From Cryptomeria japonica (lineage: Eukaryota; Streptophyta; Pinopsida; Cupressales; Cupressaceae), in contig NC_081406.1 in NCBI RefSeq assembly GCF_030272615.1, forward strand, positions 460,682,072 through 460,746,071: 64,000 nt of DNA, written 5' to 3'. The position numbers were made by a program, and so were the translations under genes. Numbering within the stretch: the stretch's first letter is position 1; every line of letters starts with the position of its first letter. Below are positions 45,449 through 56,493 of this stretch, piece after piece. The notes beneath the pieces are model-generated. The model was given only the letters and a program-made list of their open reading frames with translations. It did not search any database and was not told where the DNA came from.

Positions 45449-46668
45449 TGTCTACCCCAACTTTAATGACAATAATACCTCTAATTGAAATCTCAATCCG
45501 AAGTTTGGACATTCATATAGTAGAGTTTACTATTCTCATGGCTGGTGTTCATTTAGTTGTCAATCCAGGAACGTAAAACTTGAAATGGGTCTGCAAAATA
45601 TATGCACTAAGCTCCTTGAATCATTATTCTCAATTACTATAATGAAGGTAGAAATAGAAATCATAAAGACTAAATGAAAGCTTTTCAAAACTCTGCTGAA
45701 ATGAATTAATGGAAATAACAGGAATAACACCGTTCTGCCTTGGCTGCAGGAACAGTTAAAGGATCTATTTCCAGTGGCTGCAGGAACAACCCAGTCATGA
45801 ACTTCAACTGCAACTAAGTAAAAACTAACTTCAATGATCATAAACATGGGATCGCTCACCAAGTGGGCCCCCTTGGATGAGTGATATCAAACTCTAAGCA
45901 AAGAACTCTTAATAGATCAAAATAACATATTTTTATTCATTTCTTCCTAAAAGATGATTACATATTCAAAAAGAGAAAAATCCAGAATATGTGACAAAAC
46001 TCTGCTCAATCCCTTTCCATTCCGTCTAACTCTCAAAAAAGAAGGGAGAGATTCTTATAAAGAAAAGACAAACTGCAATGGATAACTCCAATTACGCCCA
46101 GAAGAAAAGGCGGATCACTGTCAGACGAAGGGGATAACAGAGAGCTTGGCTGTAGGAACTGTGGATCTGTAACTGAACCACAGTCTTTGCACGCCAAAGA
46201 GATATTTTTATAGATTAAACATGCACCGGAGTTAAACTCCCATGGTGAAGTAAAACTACTCCGATTATACCATAGATCGCGCTCGCTTGAATCTCCTTCA
46301 ATGTGACCTCTAGCTATCTGATGTGATTCTCTAGTCCTTAGGCGTGAAAGAGAATTCTCCACCGCAACATCAATTATTATCAGCATTAAAATAGAAACAA
46401 TATACAAGGACACGCATATGTATCTTACTTAACTAATACATTAATTAACTCACATATGAAATCATCCTAAATAATTTGTATATCACAGGGACAAACCATT
46501 TGGCTGCAGGAAGAAATTGGCAAGGTTCAAACATGATTTCTTAAGTTTAGTTTTAAAACATGGATTACATATAGTCAATTCACAATATTTTACTATCACA
46601 ATGCAACCCAAAAGATACCAAAAACCTAAGAGTCCTGATAGAAAACATGTCAATACACTGATTTATCA
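45449..46668 (-). repeat. 3' LTR of element 3
   Basis: 1,220 bp. In plus orientation it starts TGTCTACCCCAACTTTAATG and ends ACTGATTTATCA. It is closely similar to 55267-56488. It contains GGCTGCAGGAACA words at about 45750 and 45777. Confidence 0.9.
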
Positions 46669-46687
46669 TGCCCCCCAACTTTAAGGG
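46669..46687 (-). promoter_or_regulatory. Polypurine tract of element 3
   Basis: The minus strand reads CCTTAAAGTTGGGGGGCA immediately before its 3' LTR. A sister tract occurs at 49226-49244. Confidence 0.65.
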
Positions 46688-46815
46688 TTTGTTGCTCCTG
46701 CAGCAAAAGGAAAATTTCTGATTTTTGCTGAAACTCTAAAATCACCTACAGTGTCTTGTCCGGTTCCCTTGGAAGGCAGATTCTAGTAAAATCCCTTCAT
46801 TTTCTTGAACCTGGA

Positions 46816-49035
46816 CTATCTAGCTGTTTCTTCAACATCTACATCATAATTATATTCTGCCGGTTGGCATGCCAAATGTGGCCACATTAGGATAGGAGGC
46901 TGAAAGATTAATGGTAACCAATTATTGGATTTCTCCCTTCCTAGCTGTATGTACTTGGAGGCTCTCTGTATATCTGCATGAAAATTTTGTAATGAATAGG
47001 GTTCTCCCAGTTTTAAATAATGTGGTAGATGATTCCAATGTTGAGTTAGTCCCTCTAGTGCTATTGTCCTATGGGTTTGAACTAATTGCTCATACGCTTG
47101 ATAGACTTCCTCTCTGATTGGAAGTAATATCTTACTAACATCATCTCTTATTAGCAACTTTTGCCAGTCATAATACAGAACCCTGGGTGCTTCTGATTCC
47201 CCCCTCAATGGCAATGGATAGTCAAGTTCCAATTTTTCAAACTCCCTGGCTTGTGGTCCTATAATCATTTCATTTTGTATACAAGATATTAGAGCTATGA
47301 GATGGATATCCCCAATGTACAACAAAGGATTCCATTCTTGGGGCACAACATAATTATGTAAATATAATTCACATAACAGGTTCTTTACCGAATGTGGGGA
47401 GGTTTGATAAGCATGATATAATTCCTCAAGTGTTTCGAAGGATGGATTAAGGTCCCTTATTATGCAGTTTAATCTGAAATTCAGATACCGTTCTTTCAAG
47501 TGCACTGCATAAATTCTTGGGGGAGCTCTACACTGCATTATCTCAAGAACCATACCATAGATCTCTTCTACCTTAGTCTCCAATTCTTTAATTCTATTAT
47601 CTTTCTTCTCAATCTCTTTTTGTTGCTTATTAATTATTCCTTGCAACCTATCCTTTTCTATTTCCCATTGCCTAAAGAATGTTAAAGCAATTGATAAGCT
47701 AGTTAGGGATGAAGGAGTTTTTATGGGTTCTACCTTAGATCGTGGAATTTCTTCAATAACTTCCTCATTCTGGATTGGCATATTTCCCATGTTTTCTTCA
47801 GGTTGTTGTGTAACATCATCAATTATCTGCTCACATTGCAATGCCACTGAAGCCAGATTTGCAAGCTTATCAATTACAATTTCTTCCTGAATTGCTTCTT
47901 GGATTTCTTCTCCTGCAGGATTTTCTTGAATTTCCTCTTCTGTAGGGTTTTCTTGCATTTCCTTCTCTGTAGCATCTTCTTCTTCTGAAGTTTCTACTGC
48001 AATCACCTCTGTAGGCTTACTCGCTAGTTGAGTTTTCTGTGTCCTTCTTCTTGTTCTCCTAACATATACTTTTGAAACAGATGTAGGAGTTTTTGTTTTT
48101 GGCCAATGCCTCTTGGCTGCAGGAGGAATATGCACTTCCTGCAGCCAGATAACAAATTCTTCACCTGACTCCTCCTTTTCTAATTCTTTTCCTTCCCTCT
48201 GCAAAATAGGTGAACCTCCTTGAAGAGAGGTAGATGGTTGTCCTTCAGTTGGCTCTGCTTCAATATTTTCTTCTAAAATCATTGCAGCTCCTTCAGCAAC
48301 CAGCAAACCCTCATCTTCACTAGAAAGACCTTCTGCAGCTATCCCTTCTTGAACTGTTGGATTATTTTCAATAGGGGCTTCATCTACCCTAAATTGCAGA
48401 ATATCTTCAAACACACCCCATTCCATCTATGAAACATCTCTCAGGGACCATTATACCAGCAACTTCACTAGTCCATGATGGCTAACAGAGTGATTTCCAT
48501 ATTTTTTAGTCTCCTTAGCACTTATGGAAATGAGATGATACAAGAAATTTGGGACATTAACTCATCGATCATGACGTAGATGACTGAGTAGCTTGAAGTG
48601 AGGCAAGTGGAGATTTGAATATCATCCTTCACAAGTAATATATTTCATGATATACAGAGCTACCTGAGGCCAATGTTCTGGCAAAGAAACCCTTCTAGTC
48701 CCTTGCCTATCCACCATTAAGGGTCTGTCTGTAGAAATTGTGAACTCTGCCCTAGCACTCCTTGAATCCTTCAATTCTGGAAAGAGTTCTCCTTCCTACA
48801 GCAACCCTCTGACCTCTGCAATTTGCTTCTCTGTAGCAATTACCCTCAACCCCTTAACTGTAGCTTCTCCTTCGTCAAAAAAATGCATAAATTCTGCAGC
48901 TATTTCGTCATTGAAATCCCTAATCTTCAAGAAATAATCCAGCTAGCCGTGGTTTTGGAAATAATACACACAGACAACATCCTACAGCAACCCTTCATGT
49001 ACAGTTGGTTCATGGTGAATCATATCACCTCCCAT
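46816..49035 (-). pseudogene. Extra ORF of element 3, 739 codons
   Basis: A single frame runs from ATG 49035 (MGGDMIHHEPTVHEG) to a stop at 46816, with seven nonsense codons (near 48997, 48955, 48805, 48635, 48590, 48455, 48427) and no frameshift. The last 536 codons are fully open. The first 220 residues include FLKIRDFNDEIAAEFMHFF and LPHFKLLSHLRHD, then VNVPNFLYHLISISA. This resembles the putative plant transposon protein type of domain seen in Athila-like extra ORFs. Next come an acidic Glu-rich region with a basic patch (VYVRRTRRRTQKTQ), a coiled coil (DRLQGIINKQQKEIEKKDNR) and a globular C terminus (YLNFRLNCIIRDLNPSF, PQEWNPLLYIGDIHL). No signal peptide or envelope-type membrane anchor is seen. 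Function is unknown. Confidence 0.65.
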
Positions 49036-49566
49036 CTTTTACTCTGATGCTTCCGCAGCTTCACCAAAATGTTTGACAGATTCACAAAAGCTAAAATCTA
49101 CATATCTTAAATTTGCTGGCAGAACTTATTATTAACTCGCATGAAATAATAATCATCATAAGTAATGTCAGTTAGGAAATCAGTTCGGGATAATAAATCT
49201 TACTGGGAAAAAGGACCATAAAGTACCCCCCCCCCAACTTAACCTAGCACATGTCCACACAGGCTGATGAGATGTCGGGTTTGAAGTGGATTAAAATAGG
49301 ATTAAAATCATAATGAACTAATAAATGCAAAATTAAAATAAAGTACAATATACACGTACCTACAATTGGGCGAAAATGATGTCAAAATGAAATGAAGTGA
49401 CAGATAAGAAAGTGGGATGGAATGTAGTGGATGGAACTTTATGTACGGAGAACAATATTTCACATGGAAATATTTGATTATGATATGGTAAATAAGTTCA
49501 CTGCAAAAGCTGCAGGAACATCACCTTTATTAACATGCCCAAGTGCAAGAGGAAGCTCATGAATTG
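49036..49566 (-). other. Spacer between pol and the extra ORF
   Basis: Noncoding apart from the C10 run at 49226-49235. On the minus strand it reads GGTTAAGTTGGGGGGGGGG, a second polypurine tract like the one at the 3' LTR. Confidence 0.55.
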
Positions 49567-52500
49567 TTACCAGATCATTAGCAGTTGCTGCAGGAACATC
49601 ACCGATTGCTGCAGGAACTTCACCAGTTGCTACAAGAACATCACCAGTTGCTGCAGGAACTATATTTCTTTTTGTGGAGCAAACTACTGCAGAAACTCTT
49701 CTCTAATAGTTGGCTTGTGATAAAGTCATAGTCGGTGTCCATTCACTAAAAGTTTAAATCGAACAGGATCTATTGTGGACAACCGAACTGCTACATTGTG
49801 AAAAACTTCTTCTATCTCATAAGGACCCAACCACCTTGTTTGGAGTTTTCACTTAGCATCCTTATATCTGGAATCATACAAGAGTGCCTAGTCACCAACT
49901 TTGAATTTCTTTTCTCTAATATATTTATCATGCCATCTGGCTCTTTGGTTTTGAATCAAGTCTATCTCTTGAACAACTATTTTTCACCATTCATCTAAGG
50001 CATTTAACTGCTGAATGCATTCCTTTTGTGCTTCAGACAATGTCATATTCAGTTGTAGGGTTGTTCTCGAGGGTTTTTGCTCAAATTCAATAGGCATCAT
50101 TGCTATTTTTCCATAGACCATCTCAAAGGGTGTGAATCCAATTGGTGTTTTCCATGTTGTTCTATATGCCCAAATTGCCTTTGAAAGCCGATTAGACCAA
50201 TCTTTCTTGTGGATAGACACTGTTTTTGTAAGAATAGACTCAAGTTCTCTGTTGGTAACCTCTACTTGTCCATTAGAATATGGATGGTATGGAGTAGATT
50301 TCCTATGTCTTATATTATATTCATTGACCAAAGCTTTTATCAATGTTAATGTAAATCGAGGTCCTTGATCTGAGACAATTTCCCTGGGTACTCCATACCT
50401 TGTAAATTTCTCCCCATATAAAAACTCAACTACCTTATTATCTCTTGCATGTTGCATAGCTTTAGCTTCTACCCATTTTGTCACATAGTCTGTACATACC
50501 AAGATATAAGATTTGCCATTAGAAGGTGGATAAATGGGGCCAACAAAATCTAATCCCCATTTATCAAATAGTGTAACAGATATTTGAAGATATGGTGGCA
50601 TTTCATCAGATTTTGTAGGTCTGCCCATTCACTGACACCTATCACACTTCCTTGTGTACTAAGTTGCATCCTTGTGTAGTGTAGGCCAATAATAACCAGT
50701 ATTGAGTATTTTCAATGCTATCCTTTTGGCAACAAAATGACCTCCACATGGTTCATCATGACATGCATGCAAGATGTCATATGTTTCATCTTCTCTAACA
50801 CATCTTCGCATAACTTGATCAGGTCCAATATAAAATAGACAATAAACAATCCGTGAAAAGTTAAAACTTTTTTCAACTAGCAACCTTCTTTCCTTAGGAG
50901 AAAAAGAAATTGGCATCTTAGCTGCAGCTAAATAGTTGGTAATATCAGCATACCAAGGAGTATGAGCCTGTATGAGAAACAAATGCTCATCTGGAAAAGT
51001 GTCATCAATCATTGTAGAGTCTTCCTACAATTGAAGACGTGAAAGATAATCTGCAACAACATTAGACTTCCCTGGCTTATCAACAATTGTGATATCAAAT
51101 TCCTGCATCAACAATAACCAGCGAGCCAGTCTACCAATGATGGATGGCTTATTCATAAGATATCTAATTGCAGTATGATCTGTATGCATAAATATTGGAT
51201 ACCCTATAATATAGTGTCTAAACTTGTTAAGGGCATATATGACAGCTAGCATTTCTTTTCTAGTAACTATATAATTCAATTCAGGTCCTTGCAAATTCTT
51301 GCTAATATAATATATTGCATTTTCCAACTTGTCAACTTTTTGTCCTAACACTGCTCCTATAGCATAATCAGATGCATCAGTATGTATTTGAAATGGTAGA
51401 GACCAATTAGGTCCTTTAAGAATTGCTACCTGAGTCAAAGCATACTTAAGCTTTAAAAAAGCTTCATTGCATGCTGAGGTCCATTTAAATTCTGCATCTT
51501 TATTAAGCAGTGTATATAAGGGACTTGCAATTTTACTAAAATCTTTAATGAACCTTCTGTAGTATCCAGCATGGCCAAGAAAACTTGTCACATCTTTCTG
51601 CTTCACAGGGTCATTAATTTGCTGAATAACCTCAATCTTTGCTTGATCCACTTGTATGCCTTGTACAAATATATGATGACCAAGGACTATTCATTCTTCC
51701 ATCATAATAAAACACTTTTAACTATTTAGATCTACAAGTTGTAGTCTTCACACCGCTACAAAACTTTCTTCAAATTATCCAATGCTTGATCAAATTCAGA
51801 ACCATAGGTTGTAAAGTCATCCATGTAAATTTCCATTATGTCTTGAGAAATATCAGAAAAAATACTGATGACCACCCTTTGAAAAGTGGCTGGAGCATTA
51901 CACAACCCAAAAGGAAGAATATAATATGCATAAGTGCCCCATGGACAAGTAAATGTTGTTTTCTCCTGATCCTCAGGAGCTATTTGTATTTGATTATAGC
52001 CACTGAATCCATCCAAAAATGAAAAATATTTCTTACCAGCAAGAGAATCCAATACCTGATCTACAAATGGTAGTAGAAAATGATCCTTCCTTGTGGCTAA
52101 GTTCAAGGCTCTATAATCAACACATACTCTCCATTTGCCTCCCTTTTTAGGAACTATCACCAAGGGTGATACCCATTGACTGTCAGAAATAGGATAGATA
52201 AATCCAGCTTTCAACAATTTCTGCAATTCCTCTTTAACTATTTCTTTCAGGGCAGGATTGACTCTTCTTTGAGGTTGTCTGAGGGGACAACACTCATCCT
52301 TTATATAAATGCGATGTGTACAAACTGCTAGATCAATTCCATTCATATCCTTGTAATCCCATGCAAAGGCATTTCTATGGAGTTTTAGCAAGTCTACCAA
52401 GCTATTCTTCTGAGTATCTGCTATATTCTTGTTGATGTTCAAATATTTATTCAATGCAACCTCTATCTTGATAGTAAGATCAATCTGATCTATATCAGAA

Positions 52501-53123
52501 AAATGAGAATATGACAACTCCTGTGGCAACAAGGTATGCAAAATATCAATGGCTGTAGGAAAATCCAATCCTGCAATATTCGGAACCAATTCCTGAAATT
52601 CTCTATCTTCTATTAATTCATTTGTCAGAACCTTATAAAGGATTGATTCTTCATCATATAACTGCATGAGTGGTACTCGATTAATCATCATAAGATGATT
52701 AATAGAGTCTATGCCTTCAGATTCCTCTCCCAAAATAGGCCAAACAGCTTGCTGCTGCTCAAGCTGAGGTTGTGCAGGGGAATACAAAGCCAATGTTTTT
52801 GTGGAACTGCCATCTGAAATAGTCATGTCTCCCGATCTACACCCAATATATGCATCCATTGTGGCAAGCCATGGTCTTCCCAAAATGACTGGATATCCCC
52901 CTAATGTTGTTTTTGGGGATAAGATCATAAAGTCTACAGGGTATTCCCAGGAATCTAGTATGACCACTATATCTTATATCATACCATCAAGTCTTACTGC
53001 AAAGCCATCAGCAAGTTGAAGAACTATGGGTGTAGCCCTTAAACTATTTATCTCTAGATGTTTCATTACTTCCTTTGTCATTACATTAACGGTTTCCCCT
53101 AGATCAATTAAAACATTCTTTAT
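49567..53123 (-). pseudogene. Pol of element 3: protease, RT, RNase H, integrase
   Basis: The frame follows gag directly. Protease: VLIDLGETVNVM near 53080, with DLG in place of the more usual DTG. RT: WVSPLVIVPKKGGKWRVC, YFSFLDGFSGYNQI and the catalytic YMDDF (51826-51812). A frameshift lies near 51715. RNase H: IHTDASDYAIGAVLG, VTRKEMLAVIYAL, FMHTDHTAIRYL. Integrase: zinc site HACHDEPCGGH...CDRC, then WGLDFVGPI, VSDQGPRFT and NGQVEVTNRE carry the DDE residues. The GPY/F-like tail includes TRWLGPYEIEEVF. The C terminus ends in an unusual FLQQLV-type heptad repeat (49684-49575). About a dozen nonsense codons disable it, nearly all explainable by C-to-T or G-to-A changes. Confidence 0.88.
49575..49690 (-). 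repeat. 21-bp minisatellite at the end of pol
   Basis: Four tandem 21-base units built on TTGCTGCAGGAAC(A/T)TCACC (plus strand) lie between 49584 and 49667, with single related units near 49510 and 49684. In the pol frame they encode FLQQLVM-like heptads. Confidence 0.75.
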
Positions 53124-55175
53124 TTAACTGCCATTAATGACTATACTCACAATAGGACTGCTTGGATCAGAATACTTTGGAATAGCAACTTTTCCCAACA
53201 TAATATCAACTAATTGACCCATAACATGAACTGTTTGTGGATCATTTTTCTTTCTGCCAAGTTTCTTTAGGCATGCCTCTCTCAATGCCTTACCATATAT
53301 TGGAACATCCTTCATTGCTTGTAGCAATGGAATTTTAACACAAATGTGCTTTAGTTGGTCAAGAATATCAAAGCTTTGTTGTTGTTCAGTTGAAACTTCT
53401 TTGTTGTTCAATCTTTGGGGAAATGGTGGTAATATTTGATTCTGAGGTATTACATCATTAGGATCAGAAATTGGCTGCTCTTCTGGTACCTCAATAATAA
53501 CTGGCTGAGAGGGATTAGGCAGAGTTGTTCCAGATCGAAGGTGAATATCATCTAGTGATAAAGAATAAGTTGGGTATTGGTTAGCATCAGCTGAATAAGC
53601 TTGTTGTTGTTGCTGAGATTTAATATTTGGATTAGGCAATGGTTGAGTAGGTAGCTGTGTTGGCTTGGGAGGTGGTGCTATGGCTACAAGAGGTGGCATT
53701 AAAGAAGGAGGTTGTGGCTTCTTAGGAGGAGGCTGATATCCAGAAGATTGGGATGACCATGATGGGTTTCCCCTCCATTGAGAGGTAGGTTGCCAATTCC
53801 CTTGAAACTGGTTCCCTGCACCTTGAGGTGGATACCAGTTTCCCTATGGCTACTGCCACTGGGGTATCTAATTAGGAAATTGTTGTCCTTGGCCTTGTGA
53901 TCCATACCAATGTGGATAATTACCAAAAATTTGAGAATACTATGGTTGCCATTGGTTATTTGGTGCATAAGAACTACCACTATAACCAGAAAAGGAAAGT
54001 GGATGAGGTGGCATACCTTGTCTCAGAAAATTTGGTCTTCTTTGAGAAACATAGAAGACTAGTTCATCCTTCCCTTGAATTGGTTTGAAATCAGGTACTT
54101 CAACATTTGCAACAATCTTACATCTACAATCTTTCTTCTGCTGCTTACAATGAGGACAAAATTCTGCAAGAAATGCATCAGCTTCCTCATGCTTCTTCTT
54201 AGCTGCCAATGTATCCAACTGAGTAGCCATATTATTTATAATGTCCTCCTTGAAATATTTTAACAAATGACTATGTTCCAACCTAGAAACTCCATTTCCA
54301 GATGATGATGATGGTGCTCCTAGCTTAAATCTCCTATTCTTCTTAGAAGTGGATCTGGAATACTTCTTGCAAATTTGTTCTATTTCAGCCCAAGTAGATT
54401 GTCTAATGTCACCCCCCCCAATGAGATCTAAGGAATCGGTGCATTCATCACTGATACCCCTCAAGAATATCAATTTGAGGGAATCTTTGTTCAAAGTACT
54501 ATGCTTGGACTTCTTGACACTAAACAAAAACCTTTCGAGATAATCCTCAAGGCTCTCATCTTTAGTTTGTGTCATCCTAAAAATATCATCCCCATGTCGA
54601 TCATTGCCTCTACAATAATCTTTATATTTCACAAGAAACAACCATTTCATCTCATCCCATGTATTGATTGTGCTACTACCCAGGCTCATGAACCATCTCA
54701 AGGTTGACTCCTTCAAAGTGGCTGGAAATTTTTTGAGTCTATGGGCATCTGTAGTATAGTCAAAACTCCTATAGAGAACATCAAACTCAAACAAAAATGT
54801 ATCCGGATCCTCTGTGACCAACCCATAGAACTTAGGAAGCGAAGATGCTGGAATGTTCTTGAGGTTAGCATTATCATGTTGGTCAGAGATGGGAAACTCA
54901 AATGTTGGACCAGGTGGTGGTGGTGGATTATTTGCACCAGGAGGTGGGTTCCCTTGCATTGGACTTATGGGGGTTATTACAATAGGCAACTCTTCTTCTT
55001 GTGGACCAAAAAGGAGTTGAGGACTATCTTCTGGAAATTCAAACTCAGGGTGATTCAAATTTTGTGGGACTTGATACATCTCAGAAAAAGGATTTATATC
55101 TGAAGAACTATCTTCTGCTTGGGTAGTATGAGTGGGTAAAAATCTACCTCTAGCATCTCTTCTTCTATTATGCAT
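53124..55175 (-). pseudogene. Gag of element 3
   Basis: ATG 55175 gives MHNRRRDARGRFLPTHTTQ. A Pro/acidic N-terminal region is followed by the gag domain (about residues 105-240: KNIPASSLPKFYG, LRWFMSLGSSTINTWDEM, RMTQTKDESLEDYLERF). A Cys-rich CPHCKQQKKDCRC motif follows near residue 345, in place of a standard CCHC knuckle. A Pro/Gln-rich segment (53960-53540) contains four closely spaced TAG codons, each where Gln is expected. The end reads through PIYGKALREACLKKLG and YSDPSSPIVSIVING into protease, in the same frame. Gag, protease and RT were thus probably one polyprotein. Confidence 0.85.
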
Positions 55176-55242
55176 GCAAATTCATGAAATTCAAACAATT
55201 AACTAGAAACTAAAATAATCATAAAAGTCTCTTAGCTTGACA

Positions 55243-55262
55243 CCATCCCGGAAACAGTGCCA
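55243..55262 (-). promoter_or_regulatory. Primer binding site of element 3 (Asp tRNA type)
   Basis: The minus strand reads TGGCACTGTTTCCGGGATGG four bases after the 5' LTR. It is a diverged form of TGGCGCCGTTGCCGGGGA, the Asp tRNA site used by Athila/Tat elements. Confidence 0.75.
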
Positions 55263-55266
55263 AAAA

Positions 55267-56488
55267 TGTCTACCCCAACTTTAATCACAAAAATACCTCT
55301 AATTGAAATCTCAATCTGAAGTTTGGACATTCATATGGTAGAGTTTACTATTCTCATGGCTTGTATTCATTTAGTTGTCAATCTAGGAACGTAAAACTTG
55401 AAATGGGTCTACAAAATATATACACTAAGCTCCTTGAATGATTATTCTCAATTACTATAACAAAGGTAGGAATAGAAATCATAAACACTAAATGAAAGCT
55501 TTTCAAAACTCTACTGAAATGAATTAATGGAAATAACAGGAATAACACCGTTCTGCCTTGGCTGCAGGAATAGTCAAAGGATCTATTTCTAGTGGCTGTA
55601 GGAACAACCCAGTCATGAACTTCTACTGCAACTAAGTAATTTAAACTAGCTTCAATAATCATAAACACGGGATCACTCACCAAGTGGCCCCCCTTGGATG
55701 AGTGATATCAAACTCTCAGCAAAGAACTCTTAATAGATCAGAATAACATATTTTTATTCATTTCTTCTTGAAAGAGGATTACATATTCAAAAAGAGAAAA
55801 ATCCAGAATACATGACAAAACTCTGCTCAATCCCTTTCCATTTCGTCTAACTCTCAGAAAAGAAGAGAGAGCTTCTTATAAAGAAAAGACAAACTACAAT
55901 GGATAACTCCAATTACGGACAGAAGAAAAGGTGGATCACTGTCAAATGAAGGGGATAACAAAGAGCTTGGCTGCAAGAATTGTGGATCTGTAACCGAACC
56001 ACAGTCTTTGCACGCCAAAGAGATATTTTGTAGATTAAACATGCATCAAAGTTAAACTCCCATGGTGAAGTACAACTACTCCAATTATACCATAGATCAC
56101 GCTCGCTTGAATCTCCTTCAATTTGACCTCCAGCTATCTGACGTGATTCTCTAGTCCTTAGGTGCGAAAGAGAATTCTCCACCGCAACATCAATTATTAT
56201 CTGCACTAAACCAGAAACAATATACAAGGACACACATATGTATCTTACTTAACTAATACATTCATTAACTCACATATGAAATCATCCTAAATAATCCGCA
56301 TATCACAAGGACAAACCATTTGGTTGCAGGAAGAAATTGGCAAGGTTCAAACATGATTTCTTAAGTTTAGTTTTAAAACATGGATTACATATAGTCAATT
56401 CACAATATTTTACTATCACAATGCATTCCAAAAGATACCAAAAACCTAAGAGTCCTAATAAAAAACATGTCAATACACTGACTTATCA
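55267..56488 (-). repeat. 5' LTR of element 3
   Basis: 1,222 bp and a close match to the 3' LTR. A minus-strand CTTTATAAG box at 55875-55884 could be the promoter. The same box is at about 46054 in the other LTR. Confidence 0.9.
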
Positions 56489-56493
56489 TTACC

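Larger units (their letters stand above)
45449..56488 (-). mobile_element. Element 3: Athila/Tat-like Ty3 LTR retrotransposon with extra ORF
   Basis: The unit is 11,040 bp on the minus strand. LTRs are 45449-46668 (3') and 55267-56488 (5'). There is an exact TTACC target duplication (45444-45448, 56489-56493), an Asp-type primer site and a G-rich polypurine tract. Coding order is gag, protease, RT, RNase H, integrase, then a 739-codon extra ORF. It is degraded by nonsense codons with almost no indels. The extra ORF in the env position, the Asp primer and the DLG-type protease fit the Athila/Tat branch. Confidence 0.9.

Noticed and set aside
46816-48426. Extra ORF as a retroviral envelope
   Set aside because: No signal peptide, hydrophobic anchor or cysteine pattern is visible.
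49226-49235. C10 run as a sequencing error
   Set aside because: Length may be uncertain, but the surrounding TTAAGTTGG matches the polypurine tract at 46687, so the feature itself is real.
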